Of a stretch of 64,000 bases of DNA, positions 51,589-60,614 are shown one piece after another (position 1 is the first letter of the stretch; every line of letters starts with the position of its first letter). Origin of the DNA: Paenibacillus sp. 1011MAR3C5 (lineage in GTDB: Bacteria; Bacillota; Bacilli; Paenibacillales; Paenibacillaceae). The position numbers and the translations under genes were made by a program. The notes beneath the pieces are model-generated. The model had not been told where the DNA came from and did no database searches. It worked only from the letters and a program-made list of their open reading frames with translations. The stretch lies in contig NZ_QZCF01000006.1 of NCBI RefSeq assembly GCF_003591485.1, positions 186,001-250,000 on the forward strand. The letters run 5' to 3'.

Positions 51589-52626
51589 ATGGAAATTGGA
51601 ATCAGTACGTTTATGGAAGCAACGCCGCACCCGGTCACAGGCGAGAAGATCAGTCATGCGGAGCGGCTGCGCAATGGGATAGAAGAGATTGTCCTTGCCG
51701 ATCAAGTCGGCCTTGACGTATATGCCGTAGGCGAGCATCACCGCGCAGACTATGCGGCCAGCGCTCCGGCCGTCTTGCTTGCAGCGGCAGCATCCCGCAC
51801 GAAGAACATCCGGCTCTCCAGTGCCGTAACGGTCTTGTCTTCGGATGATCCTGTTCGCGTATACCAAGCCTTCTCCACGCTGGACGGCATCTCGAACGGA
51901 CGGGCGGAAATTATGGCTGGACGGGGATCGTTCATCGAATCCTTCCCGCTCTTCGGCCAAAGCCTGGACGATTATGACGAATTGTTCGAGGAGAAGCTGG
52001 AGCTGCTTCTTTCCGTACGCAAATCCGAGAATGTCACCTGGCGCGGAGGCCACCGCCCTGCCATTAACAATCGCGGTGTCTATCCGCGCTCCGTTCAGGA
52101 GCCGCTCCCGGTCTGGATCGGAACAGGCGGCAACCCGGAATCGGCCGTCCGCGCCGGCACATTGGGCTTGCCAGTCGTGTTCGCCATTATCGGAGGCATG
52201 CCAGAGCGATTCGCCCCGCTGGTGAACCTGTATAAGCAAGCGGCAATCAAAGCCGGGCATGATCCGCGGAAGCTGCAGATCGCGACACACTCACATGGTT
52301 TTATCGCCGATACGACCGAGGAAGCAGCGAATTCCTTCTTCCCATACACTCAAGCCCAAATGAACACAATCGGCCGTGAGAGGGGCTGGCCGCATTATGA
52401 CCGCGAGGCATTCGATGCCGCACGCAGCTTAAGAGGCTCCCTGTATGTCGGCGACCCGGAATATGTAGCGGAGAAGATCCTATTGCTTCATAAGAACCTT
52501 GGCCTTACCCGCTTCTTCCACCATGTCGACATCGGCTCCATGCCGCATCGCGAAGTTCTGCGCTCTATCGAGCTGCTTGGCACAAAGGTTGTGCCAATCG
52601 TGCGCAAAGAGCTGGCTCGTTCGTAA
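51589..52626 (+). CDS. LLM-class flavin-dependent oxidoreductase
   Basis: 345-residue luciferase-like monooxygenase-family enzyme that uses FMNH2 or F420. Typical blocks are [15 protein letters not shown] at the start, [69 protein letters not shown] (FMN barrel core) and [39 protein letters not shown] precedes the ATG. Single gene ending at a terminator. Substrate not identifiable. Confidence 0.92.
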   Translation: MEIGISTFMEATPHPVTGEKISHAERLRNGIEEIVLADQVGLDVYAVGEHHRADYAASAPAVLLAAAASRTKNIRLSSAVTVLSSDDPVRVYQAFSTLDGISNGRAEIMAGRGSFIESFPLFGQSLDDYDELFEEKLELLLSVRKSENVTWRGGHRPAINNRGVYPRSVQEPLPVWIGTGGNPESAVRAGTLGLPVVFAIIGGMPERFAPLVNLYKQAAIKAGHDPRKLQIATHSHGFIADTTEEAANSFFPYTQAQMNTIGRERGWPHYDREAFDAARSLRGSLYVGDPEYVAEKILLLHKNLGLTRFFHHVDIGSMPHREVLRSIELLGTKVVPIVRKELARS

Positions 52627-52630
52627 ACTG

Positions 52631-52662
52631 AAAACGCCGCCCCTGTATGGGACGGCGTTTTT
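52631..52662. terminator. Bidirectional terminator: oxidoreductase and yitT
   Basis: AACGCCG/CGGCGTT stem with CCC/GGG extension and TGTA-type loop; T5 on the plus strand and T4 on the minus strand. Confidence 0.85.
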
Positions 52663-52688
52663 GATTCCACTGTTATTGCTAACGCATG

Positions 52689-53525
52689 TTATTTCGATAT
52701 ATCGACAAATCCCTCGCCGAATACGTTGCGCACATCGTGAATCGTTATAAACGCATTTTTGTCGACCGACTTCACGATTTTTTTCAGCATGCTGACCTCG
52801 GGTTTGGTGATGACGATGTACAGAATATCCTTCGGTGTATTGGTGTAATTGCCTTTGCCGTAAAATACCGTTACCCCGCGGTCCATCACCTTGTTGACTC
52901 TCTCCGCAATCAGCTTCTGTTCGTTGGAGACGATCATAACTGCCTTCTGCGAGTTCAAGCCTTCAATAATAAAGTCCATTACTTTCGTGCCTACATACAA
53001 CATGACAATCGTGAACAGCATGCCCTGAATGCCGATAATGAAATACGAAAGAAGCACAACGATTAGATCAAAGAACAGAAGCGCATAACTGATATTCCAG
53101 TCCAAATACTTGTTCATTATTCTGGCCAGGATCGTCGTCCCCGCCGTTGTGCCGCCTACCCGGATAATGATGCCGATGCCGATGCCGGTAAAGACGCCGC
53201 CGAAGATCGTATTGATCATCAGGTCATGGGTGGAGATCGTCCAGCTCTCCGTCAGATGCAGGAACAGGGAGTTGAACAAGACGGCAATGATCGTATAGAT
53301 CGTTGTCGTTTTATCCAAAAATTTATAGCCGACAATAAGCAGGAATGAATTGATGATCAGGCTGACCAGGCCGGGTGACCACTGGAACTGATAATAAGCG
53401 ATAATCGTCAGGCCGGTAACGCCGCCCTCGCCCAGATCGTTCGGGATGACAAACACATTGATCGCAACCGCAAAAATAAACGCGCCTACCATGATCATCA
53501 AAATGTCTATCAGTCGTTTTTTCAT
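52689..53525 (-). CDS. YitT-family membrane protein
   Basis: 278-residue protein of the YitT/DUF161 family: five to six hydrophobic segments (ILMIMVGAFIFAVAINVFVIP, then LGEGGVTGLTIIAYYQF, IGIGIIIRVGGTTAGTTILARIM) and a C-terminal cytoplasmic DUF2179 domain (AVMIVSNEQKLIAERVNKVMDRGVTVFYGKG). The N-terminal VIPNDLGEGGVTG motif is diagnostic. The start is uncertain (ATG 53525 or GTG three codons upstream); the same frame is open far upstream through the leader hairpin. Function of the family is unknown; transport is suspected. Confidence 0.88.
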   Translation of the reverse strand: MKKRLIDILMIMVGAFIFAVAINVFVIPNDLGEGGVTGLTIIAYYQFQWSPGLVSLIINSFLLIVGYKFLDKTTTIYTIIAVLFNSLFLHLTESWTISTHDLMINTIFGGVFTGIGIGIIIRVGGTTAGTTILARIMNKYLDWNISYALLFFDLIVVLLSYFIIGIQGMLFTIVMLYVGTKVMDFIIEGLNSQKAVMIVSNEQKLIAERVNKVMDRGVTVFYGKGNYTNTPKDILYIVITKPEVSMLKKIVKSVDKNAFITIHDVRNVFGEGFVDISK

Positions 53526-53567
53526 TTCGTTCACATGTCCTTTCGCCAGTGCTTTACCCATGATAAA

Positions 53568-53596
53568 AAAGCGAATACCGCAAGGGCATTCGCTTG
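53568..53596 (-). terminator. Terminator-like hairpin in the yitT leader
   Basis: AGCGAAT/ATTCGCT stem with an 11-nt loop and T6 (minus strand), located between a strong promoter (53637-53665) and the yitT start. It may act as an attenuator of yitT, or finish transcripts from the TetR gene upstream. Confidence 0.7.
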
Positions 53597-53636
53597 AAGT
53601 TGTGTCGTTCATGCGTGTGCTTGTTAGGCCATCCCG

Positions 53637-53665
53637 ATTATAGCAAATCAGCAAAAGTTCGGCAA
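53637..53665 (-). promoter_or_regulatory. Sigma-A-type promoter of yitT
   Basis: TTGCCG (53660-53665), 17-bp spacer, consensus TATAAT (53637-53642) on the minus strand, about 110 bp upstream of the yitT start. Confidence 0.8.
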
Positions 53666-53738
53666 TTGAGCGGACTAAAGCGTGCATGATGCCATTGCCT
53701 GTACGAGGCACCACCGGTTGATGAGCCAGACGACGATT

Positions 53739-54389
53739 CTATGCTTTCAAATAATCCATCAAAATATGCTTGAGAACCGCAAGCTGTTTCTCCGGCTCCA
53801 AATCCGACTCCAGCCGTAAAATATTGCGTTGCAGAGACAACTTCCGCGAGAAGATCGCGAATGCGTTAATGACTGTCGTCAGCGTCTCGCGCACCGAGAT
53901 ATCGCCGCGCAAGGAGCCGTCCTCTTGGCCGTCTTGAATAATGCGCGAGAACATCAGCGATACCCGCCGATACAGACGATTGAACTCGTCTATGTCTTCC
54001 AACGGCTCATCCGAATGGGCGGCATAGTTCTCAAAGTCTTCGAGAAACTTGATGTTGCTGTCGCGGTGATTCGGAAGCGGCGCCATAAAGTAGTCAAATA
54101 ACAAATCCATCTTCTCCAGACAGGTTTTATCCATCTCGCTAATCGTCTGGAATTCAAGGAATACCTCTTCGATCATTTTCGTTGCGACGGCTACGATCAG
54201 CTTCTCTTTCTTAGGAAAATACCGGAATAACGTCGCGATGCCGATGCTTGCTTCCTTCGCAATATGGTGCATCGTCGTCTGCTCGATGCCGTTCTCGGTA
54301 AATACGCGCTCTGCCGTCTCCAATATGACGTTTTCGCGATGCTGTTTCAGATCGCTCAATTCTTGCTTGTATCTTTTTTTTGGTTCCAT
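53739..54389 (-). CDS. TetR/AcrR-family regulator
   Basis: 216-residue repressor. The N-terminal HTH is ENVILETAERVFTENGIEQTTMHHIAKEASIGIATLFRYFPKKEKLIVAVA (about residues 16-66), followed by a helical ligand-binding domain. The ATG at 54389 (GAGAGGG upstream) is taken; an ATG eight codons earlier is possible. No operon partner: yitT downstream has its own promoter. Ligand and target unknown. Confidence 0.9.
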   Translation of the reverse strand: MEPKKRYKQELSDLKQHRENVILETAERVFTENGIEQTTMHHIAKEASIGIATLFRYFPKKEKLIVAVATKMIEEVFLEFQTISEMDKTCLEKMDLLFDYFMAPLPNHRDSNIKFLEDFENYAAHSDEPLEDIDEFNRLYRRVSLMFSRIIQDGQEDGSLRGDISVRETLTTVINAFAIFSRKLSLQRNILRLESDLEPEKQLAVLKHILMDYLKA

Positions 54390-54575
54390 TCTACTCGAAC
54401 CCTCTCTGCCCATCCAATTTCTTCTTTATGCTATTATAGCTTTACATTTTTTCACTCGCAACAAGTGTTGAATTGCGATATTCATCATCCTTTACGCCAT
54501 ATCATAGTGATCGTTTGTGCCGAAGACAGCCGAGGCTCCCCCAGCCATTGCGAACCATGTTGACACAGATTCAGA

Positions 54576-54968
54576 TCAGAAACCCGTAGAAGTGAGTACA
54601 GGCGTCAGCAAATACAACGCATCCCTTTGCTCCCGAATTGGAACAATCATAACCGGACCCCGGCTTCCCGTCAGCTGTAAGCTGACTTGCTCACTATGAA
54701 TGCACCGCATAATTTCCGTCAGGAATGATCCATTCAGCGCTACCGAAAATACCTCTCCATGAACGGAAGCCAGCTGCACTTCATCCTCGACATCCCCGAC
54801 CTCTGCCGTCTTCGCGAGCAGCTTCAGACGGTCGCCCAATACGGTCAGCCGGATCAGATTCCCTTCCGCCATTACGGAGACGCGCTCTGCCGACCGCTGC
54901 AAAGCCTTGCTGCTTAATCGAATCTCGGATTGGAACGATGCAGGCATCAGCTTAGCCACGCTTGGCAT
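54576..54968 (-). pseudogene. Orphan C-terminal domain of a DNA polymerase III beta clamp (DnaN-like)
   Basis: 130-residue frame that resembles only the third domain of the sliding clamp: VAKLMPASFQSEIRLSSKALQRSAERVSVMAEG corresponds to the start of domain III, and EIMRCIHSEQVSLQLTGSRGPVMIVPI to its end, followed by a LLTPV tail in place of the usual LPVRTY. A full clamp has about 375 residues; upstream DNA has a stop codon (TAG) ten codons before the first Met and no domain I or II. It is either a pseudogene or a stand-alone domain. Confidence 0.68.
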
Positions 54969-55033
54969 GCTGCCCGCAAGCAGATACCTGAATGAATCCT
55001 ACACCGCGATGCTTCACCATTTTTGAAGGAACA

Positions 55034-55063
55034 TAAAAAAAAGACAGGTCCAATGACCTGTCC
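55034..55063 (-). terminator. Terminator of greA
   Basis: GACAGGTC/GACCTGTC stem with CAAT-type loop followed by T8 (minus strand), 33 nt past the greA stop. Confidence 0.9.
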
Positions 55064-55095
55064 CGCTTCTGTAATGCTGTTGTTGTTGCTATCAC

Positions 55096-55575
55096 TTAGA
55101 CTGCTTTAATCTCCAGCAGCTCATACTTGATGATGCCCATAGGTGCATCGACATTGATGGTATCGCCGACTTTTTTGCCCATCAGCTCTTTGCCGAGCGG
55201 ACTTTCATAGGAAATCTTGTTGTCCGTGACATCCGCCTCCGCAGGACCGACTACACGGTACTCGATTTTCTCGTTAAATTCGATGTCGTTCAAAATAACC
55301 ATGGAGCCAATGCTCACCTGATTACTGCTTAAGCTGCTGGCATCTACAACGCGTGCAATCTTCCGCATTCTCTCCAGCTGCAGGATTCTCGTCTCCATGA
55401 ATGCCTGATCGTCCTTGGCAGAATGGTATTCGCTATTTTCTTTCAAATCGCCATAGCTGATCGCAACCTTCAGGCGCTCCGAAAGCTCCTTGCGCTTGAC
55501 TGTCTTCAGCTCCAACAATTCTTCTTCAATCTTTGCCAAGCCTTCCGGCGTCAAAATCAATTCTTCTTTAGCCAC
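55096..55575 (-). CDS. greA: Transcription elongation factor GreA
   Basis: 159-residue factor that enters the RNA polymerase secondary channel and stimulates cleavage of backtracked RNA. The N-terminal coiled coil reads LTPEGLAKIEEELLELKTVKRKELSERLKVAISYGDLKENSEYHSAKDDQAFMETRI with the tip acidic residues DLKENSEY. The C-terminal FKBP-like domain ends GDTINVDAPMGIIKYELLEI. The GTG start at 55575 has AAAGGGGAG upstream. Monocistronic. Confidence 0.96.
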   Translation of the reverse strand: MAKEELILTPEGLAKIEEELLELKTVKRKELSERLKVAISYGDLKENSEYHSAKDDQAFMETRILQLERMRKIARVVDASSLSSNQVSIGSMVILNDIEFNEKIEYRVVGPAEADVTDNKISYESPLGKELMGKKVGDTINVDAPMGIIKYELLEIKAV

Positions 55576-55634
55576 TACAGATACTCCCCTTTCACAATCC
55601 AATCTTATTGTACCCTATTTGGCCTTACCTTTTC

Positions 55635-55976
55635 CTATATTTTCTTCACAAATTCCGATTTCAGCTGCATCGCGCCAAACCCGTCGATCTTGCAGTCGAT
55701 ATCGTGATCCCCTTCGATCAAGCGGATATTTTTGACTTTCGTACCGATCTTGATCACCGACGAGCTTCCCTTCACCTTCAAATCCTTGATGACCGATACG
55801 GTATCTCCATCATTCAATACATTGCCGTTCGCATCTTTAATCATCCGTTGCTCTTCAGCATGCTCCTCTTCCGCTGTCAGTGACCATTCATGCGCGCATT
55901 CCGGACAGACGAACAGATGACCGTCCTCATAGGTATACTGTGAATTACATTTAGGACAATTAGGCAGATTAGACAT
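55635..55976 (-). CDS. PhnA/YjdM-family zinc-ribbon protein
   Basis: 113-residue protein. The N-terminal zinc ribbon has [28 protein letters not shown] (two CxxC). The C-terminal SH3-like PhnA domain contains [65 protein letters not shown]. Despite the name it is not a phosphonate hydrolase in most bacteria; its role is unclear. Length matches Escherichia coli YjdM. GGAGAT precedes the ATG. The 326 bp upstream (55977-56302) contain no gene I can support. Confidence 0.9.
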   Translation of the reverse strand: MSNLPNCPKCNSQYTYEDGHLFVCPECAHEWSLTAEEEHAEEQRMIKDANGNVLNDGDTVSVIKDLKVKGSSSVIKIGTKVKNIRLIEGDHDIDCKIDGFGAMQLKSEFVKKI

Positions 55977-56302
55977 GTTATCGATCTCCATTGTTTTTAT
56001 ACTAGTATATCGGAACAAGTGCTGGAGATACAGACAAGCCAAGGAAACGATGGCCATTTCTGACAAATATCTGGGTGATCTTGCTCTACGGCTGAATGGG
56101 TACCAGACTTTGCGTTGTCGAATCGTGTCGGCAAGTCCGTACTGGCTAGCCTGCATCGCTATTCTTATCCCGAATGGAACTCCCGATTGCAGCTAATCGC
56201 CAAAGAAGATATCTGCAAAAAAAAAGAAGCAGTGCGCCACATCAGCACACCGCTTTATTTGAACATATTTCTTGCCTGCAGCGACGCGTCGCTAGCCAAG
56301 TC

Positions 56303-57184
56303 TCACATGCTGCAAATCGCCAGCGAGTTGCCCTCAGGATCATAAAAGCCGCTAATGCCATTCATCTGGATGCCCCGTCCCCGGAGCTGCTCCAGCATGG
56401 ACTCGACATGATCCGTGCAGAAATCAATAACACTGTGTACGACCTTGGTATCCGATTGGCGGAAGGCCAAGCGGCGTTCGTCTTCCGTCTCGACCAGATA
56501 TATATAGGGTCCGCTCAACCGTCCCCCTTCATTCAGATAAAGCATGGCGGACTCGCCGTTCCCGGACGGCTCGTCCAGCAGCCTCAAGCCAAAAACCGAT
56601 GTATACCATTCAATTGACTTTCTTAAGTCTGTGACCGGTATTTCCACACCTGCAACGCCCCAAATATAAGAGTGACCCTTAAAGCCATCCAACTGAGCGC
56701 GGTCATTCCCCTCCGCATGTTCCGCCTTGCATACGCCCAGCGAATTGCCGTCCATATCCCGGAATCCGAAGCCTTGGCGATAGGGTTCCTTCTCCCAATC
56801 CACTTCGTTCACATCGGCATGGCGTTCTCTCAGAAAGCTGTAATAGCCCTGAAGATCATGCGTATATAGATCCACAACACTATGGGTATAGCCATAACGC
56901 GTACTATTGAATGTCAGCCTCGCCTTGTCATCCGTCTCTACAAGATATAGCGCAGGCGAACCCGCCGCTACAGGGTTGTCCCGAAAGTGCAGCATCGCGA
57001 ACCGGTCACCTTCCTGCCAAAGCGCCTCCGGCTTTGCGCCCAGCATCTCTCCGTACCAATCCATGGAGCTTCGTAGGCTGGATACCGGAATTTCAATTGC
57101 GGCCAGGCCAGATACATGCCATCGTCTCTCTGCTTGATCGGGTTCAGCCTCAGATCCGTTCGCTCGCTTTGCTTCGTCCATCAT
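56303..57184 (-). CDS. Two-domain VOC (glyoxalase/dioxygenase-fold) protein
   Basis: 293-residue protein with two tandem vicinal-oxygen-chelate domains: SGLAAIEIPVSSLRSSMDWYGEMLGAKPE to about residue 145 and VAGVEIPVTDLRKSIEWYTSVFGLRLL from about 170. Each ends in a FRDMDGNSLGVC or FYDPEGNSLAIC motif, with Asp/Glu-Gly-Asn-Ser before the usual metal Glu, here replaced by non-acidic residues; metal binding is therefore doubtful. THSVVDLYTHD and VHSVIDFCTDH carry the His. Possibly a binding or antibiotic-sequestering protein rather than an enzyme. Confidence 0.85.
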   Translation of the reverse strand: MMDEAKRANGSEAEPDQAERRWHVSGLAAIEIPVSSLRSSMDWYGEMLGAKPEALWQEGDRFAMLHFRDNPVAAGSPALYLVETDDKARLTFNSTRYGYTHSVVDLYTHDLQGYYSFLRERHADVNEVDWEKEPYRQGFGFRDMDGNSLGVCKAEHAEGNDRAQLDGFKGHSYIWGVAGVEIPVTDLRKSIEWYTSVFGLRLLDEPSGNGESAMLYLNEGGRLSGPYIYLVETEDERRLAFRQSDTKVVHSVIDFCTDHVESMLEQLRGRGIQMNGISGFYDPEGNSLAICSM

Positions 57185-57252
57185 TCGGAAACAACTCCTC
57201 GTTTTCTATTGTTTCTATTTTCCCTTGTCTAGATAGTCATATTTTCATATAC

Positions 57253-57390
57253 TTAGTTCGTCGTCATTTGTAAAATACCTCTAGGATAGTTAAATTTCGT
57301 AATAAACCGTTCAATTAAAGCGAATGCTGGAACGATTCCTGCATATCCTGACAAAGCCCAATAATCAACTGGAATGGATGGTGCACGTTC
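57253..57390 (-). other. Short AT-rich frame, possible gene remnant
   Basis: Part of a minus-strand frame reading PVDYWALSGYAGIVPAF, then ALIERFITKFNYPRGILQ to a stop at 57253. Base composition is clearly more AT-rich than its neighbours. There is no convincing start or ribosome binding site, and the upstream part of the frame is antisense to the DUF4234-like gene. I do not recognise it. Confidence 0.3.
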
Positions 57391-57570
57391 ATGATTCGTC
57401 AACAAACCCTGGTCACCTGCGGTATCTGGAGCCTCGTTTGGGCTTGCCAAGCGGCTAAGCATATCAAAGACGCACAAATGCGGCGCAGATTCAAACCATC
57501 GGACAACGCCATGATCTATGTCCTGCTGTCACTCTTTGGATTCGGCCTATGCCTTGGCTCAATCCGATGA
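57391..57570 (+). CDS. Small DUF4234-like membrane protein (possibly 5'-truncated)
   Basis: 59-residue frame: LVTCGIWSLVWACQAAKHIKDAQMRRRFKPSDNAMIYVLLSLFGFGLCLGSIR. The VTCGIW...VW pattern and two hydrophobic segments resemble DUF4234-type small membrane proteins. Its TGA overlaps the ATG of the DUF2752 gene, so the two are coupled, a common pairing. No strong ribosome binding site is seen before the ATG, and the usual N-terminal part may be missing. Function unknown. Confidence 0.55.
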   Translation: MIRQQTLVTCGIWSLVWACQAAKHIKDAQMRRRFKPSDNAMIYVLLSLFGFGLCLGSIR

Positions 57571-57977
57571 CAACAAAATGGCAATACCTTAAACGATTGC
57601 CGCAGCGGCATCCCAAGCTCTTCTGGGGCACGATGCTTGGAGCCGGCGGACTGCTGTACGCCAAGGTATGGCTGCCCATTACCGGACTAGCCATACCTTG
57701 TCCAATTCACACCGTGACCGGACTGTACTGTCCGGGCTGCGGCATAACCAGGGCGGCGCTATCCTTGCTGGAGCTGGATGTCCACCAGGCACTCCGCTAC
57801 AATGCCTTGCTTTTCGTGCTGGCGCCTTTGTTCGCCCTGTACGTATGGGCGAATGCCAGGAAGAAACGAAGGTATGGCGGGACGCTATTGATAGTTATGC
57901 TGGTAATCACTCTGTTATACGGTCTGGCCCGCAACCTGCCGCCTTGGTCGTATCTGGCTCCAACCGAGTTGACTTAA
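57567..57977 (+). CDS. DUF2752 membrane protein
   Basis: 136-residue protein of the DUF2752 family with three to four hydrophobic segments. The diagnostic motif CPIHTVTGLYCPGCGITRAALSLLELDVHQALRYN (about residues 49-84) includes the conserved CPGCG-x-TR. LLFVLAPLFALYVWANARKKRR follows. Start overlaps the upstream stop. Function unknown. Confidence 0.87.
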   Translation: MTTKWQYLKRLPQRHPKLFWGTMLGAGGLLYAKVWLPITGLAIPCPIHTVTGLYCPGCGITRAALSLLELDVHQALRYNALLFVLAPLFALYVWANARKKRRYGGTLLIVMLVITLLYGLARNLPPWSYLAPTELT

Positions 57978-57984
57978 CAAGTAC

Positions 57985-58036
57985 CAAAAGGGATATCTCT
58001 GCATCCGCACCCCGGATGCAGAGATATCCTCTTTTT
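57985..58036. terminator. Bidirectional terminator between DUF2752 and J-TPR genes
   Basis: GGATATCTCTGCATCCG pairs with CGGATGCAGAGATATCC across a short loop; T5 follows on the plus strand and CCCTTTT on the minus strand. Confidence 0.9.
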
Positions 58037-58076
58037 GTAACCCACTCTATTCACGCCGCTTGTTCCGATCTATTCG

Positions 58077-60611
58077 CTACTTCCTTCCCAGCCAAGAGAA
58101 CACTGACTTCTTCGGTTCCTCGTGCAGCAGCCTTGCTCGCTGTGCCAGTGTATCCTCATGATCCGGCTCCAGCTCCAGGATACGGTCACAGACTGCCAAC
58201 GCTTCCCGGGTCTGTCCATTCTCAATGAGCATCGTCATGCGAAGGTGAAGGATGCTCACGAACTGCGAATCCAGAGCAAGGCCCTGCTGAATATAGGCGG
58301 CAGCCTCTTCCTTACGCTCCAGCATATAATGCGCCCATGCCAGGAAATCGTATGCGTACGCACTCTCCGAATCAACAGCCAGCAGCTCGTGGCAGAGAGT
58401 AATGCACTGCTCATAGTCCTGTGCATGATCATATGTCACATGAATCCTTTTCTCGTAAGCCCTTGTCAGCATAGGATCGATGACTATCGCTTGGTCCAGA
58501 TGATGCAGGCTCTCCTGCCAGGTCTCATCCTGGTGAAGCAGAATGCCAAGCTGCAGATGATACGACGCGACAGCCGGATCAATCGCAATGGCATTGCGGT
58601 ATGCCTCGATCGCCTCGCTTCGATCTCCATTATCCCTATGAATATCCCCGATCAAATCGTAGAACAGATCCGCTTGCTCGGCCTGCCCGATCTCCTCGTT
58701 CGCCAGACGATAAGCCTCATCCAGCTGTCTCATATTGTAGTAGCTCAGAGCCGCATAATAGACTGCCTGCTCCATACGCTGCTGCGCATTGAGCTTCTCG
58801 AACTCTGCCACCGCATCATCGTACTGCTGCATACGGAAGTAGCACATACCTTTGCATAGCAGTGCGTCCCGCTGATCGGCCTCGAGATCCAATGCATAGT
58901 CGCAGTTCGCCAGCGCTTCTTCGAATTCACCCATGTTCCGCAAGGCGTTGGCTTTCTCCACATAGAGACTTACATCCCTGAGGTCGTGCCTGACCGCCTG
59001 CTGGAAGACATCGATCGTATGGCGATACTGACCAACGCGGTTAAGCATTCTCATCTTGACGACATACGCCTCCGTGTAATACGAATTGATCGACAGTGCT
59101 TTGTCCGCTGCTTCAAAACATTCTCCATACCGGCCCAGCGACAGCAGCGCATCGGCCTTCTGTCTGTAGCTGTTCGCAAAGCTTGCATCGTACCGGATCG
59201 CCAGATCGGCAGACGCCAGCGCCTCTTCATGCCGTCCCAACAAATTAAGCGTATACGCCTTGTTGTTATACAGCGATGCCTCATCCGGCTTTAACTCGAT
59301 TGCCTTGTCGTAACAGACCACCGCTGACTCCAGCTCTCCCAGCTCCTCCAGCAGGACCGCCTTCCAATGATGAAGGTCCATATGGTCCGGATAGAGCGCC
59401 AGCGCCTCATTCAGCTTGGTCAGCGCAAGCTCCTTCTTCTGCATCGTGTGCAAGGCGACACACAGCTGCACTTGCAGCTTCGCGGAAGGATGATGCGGCT
59501 CTAGCTCGCACAGCAGCTGATAAGCCTCCTCCACACGTCCTGTTGCCAAATACGACGTCACCAGCTCATGCGCGGCATCGACATCATCCGGCCTTCCACT
59601 CGCTCCCCCCGTCATCTCGTCAATCTGGAAGCGATGCGCGGAAGCCATCAGATTAATGACCTCATGGTCATTCGGCAAAATCTGCTTCAGCTGATTCAGA
59701 TAGGCAGAAGCATCCGCATAGTAACCCAGACTTACCGCACACTTCCCTAGCGAGAAGAGTACATCCGCCGCATCGGGTCTAATCGGCAGCACCCGCTTAT
59801 AATCCTGATAAGCTTCCTCATAGCGCCCTAGCCGGAACAGCAGACCCGCTCGGTAATAGCGCGCATAATAGTCCGCCTCATCCCTGTCCAGCAGCTCATT
59901 AAGCTTCTGCCCGGCCTCCGCCAGTCTGCCCAAAGCCATGCTATATCGGGTTCCCAGAATAATCGCATCGGGATGAGACGGACACAGCTTCGCCAGTTGA
60001 AGCAGCGACTCATGCGCCGTGTAATAATCATAGTCGTCAATCGCTTGCATGCCAGTACGGTAATGCTTGATGAACATCTCCTGCTGACCCGGCTCGCAGC
60101 TCAGCAGTTCCTCATAACGAAAAAACTGGTCTCTCTCGATCCGGTTCATGACAAATTCAATAAAGTTCTGATGGTAGTCTTCCAGAAGCTTTTCCTTCTG
60201 CTTGCTCCATTCAAAATGAGTATTCAACACCACCCATATCCGGTGAGGGATATGGAAATATTCCGTCAAGAAGGTAAGCGTCTCACGGCTTGCCGCTTCT
60301 CTCGTATCAATCAGGTGGCAGACATCCAGTTCAAGCAGCGCTTGCCAGGCTTCCACATCGAGCCTTGACTCGTAGCGATCATAGACCTGCTTCAGGCGGT
60401 GAACATACTGCTCCAGCGGAGTCTCAGGCTCGCCGCCCGTCAGTATGCCGGCTTTGGCAGCATTCATCGCTTTCTCGTAAGCTTCCCGGATGTGCTGGAA
60501 TTCCTCAGGATGCGTCTCCGGGTTATAGATTTTCAGGAGCTGTGTATAAGCCCGCTTAATGATCTTCTCATCCGTCGTCGGTTCGATACGTAAGACTGCA
60601 AATTCCTCCAT
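58077..60611 (-). CDS. J-like domain plus tetratricopeptide-repeat protein
   Basis: 844-residue cytoplasmic protein. Residues 1-50 form a J-like helix bundle (FAVLRIEPTTDEKIIKRAYTQLLKIYNPETHPEEFQHIREAYEKAM), but the catalytic HPD tripeptide is replaced by NPE at the loop, with THPEE following. From about residue 190 to the end there are more than fifteen TPR units (for example YEEAYQDYKRVLPIRPDAADVLFSLGK and LYNNKAYTLNLLGRHEEALASADLAI). It lies 3 nt downstream of an Hsp70 gene and is the probable co-chaperone or adaptor of that protein, as DjlB/DjlC are for HscC. Clients unknown. Confidence 0.88.
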   Translation of the reverse strand: MEEFAVLRIEPTTDEKIIKRAYTQLLKIYNPETHPEEFQHIREAYEKAMNAAKAGILTGGEPETPLEQYVHRLKQVYDRYESRLDVEAWQALLELDVCHLIDTREAASRETLTFLTEYFHIPHRIWVVLNTHFEWSKQKEKLLEDYHQNFIEFVMNRIERDQFFRYEELLSCEPGQQEMFIKHYRTGMQAIDDYDYYTAHESLLQLAKLCPSHPDAIILGTRYSMALGRLAEAGQKLNELLDRDEADYYARYYRAGLLFRLGRYEEAYQDYKRVLPIRPDAADVLFSLGKCAVSLGYYADASAYLNQLKQILPNDHEVINLMASAHRFQIDEMTGGASGRPDDVDAAHELVTSYLATGRVEEAYQLLCELEPHHPSAKLQVQLCVALHTMQKKELALTKLNEALALYPDHMDLHHWKAVLLEELGELESAVVCYDKAIELKPDEASLYNNKAYTLNLLGRHEEALASADLAIRYDASFANSYRQKADALLSLGRYGECFEAADKALSINSYYTEAYVVKMRMLNRVGQYRHTIDVFQQAVRHDLRDVSLYVEKANALRNMGEFEEALANCDYALDLEADQRDALLCKGMCYFRMQQYDDAVAEFEKLNAQQRMEQAVYYAALSYYNMRQLDEAYRLANEEIGQAEQADLFYDLIGDIHRDNGDRSEAIEAYRNAIAIDPAVASYHLQLGILLHQDETWQESLHHLDQAIVIDPMLTRAYEKRIHVTYDHAQDYEQCITLCHELLAVDSESAYAYDFLAWAHYMLERKEEAAAYIQQGLALDSQFVSILHLRMTMLIENGQTREALAVCDRILELEPDHEDTLAQRARLLHEEPKKSVFSWLGRK

Positions 60612-60614
60612 GCT

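Noticed and set aside
53526-53714. The long N-terminal extension of yitT as real coding sequence
   Set aside because: It contains the promoter and terminator hairpin and has no ribosome binding site; retained only as a regulatory possibility.
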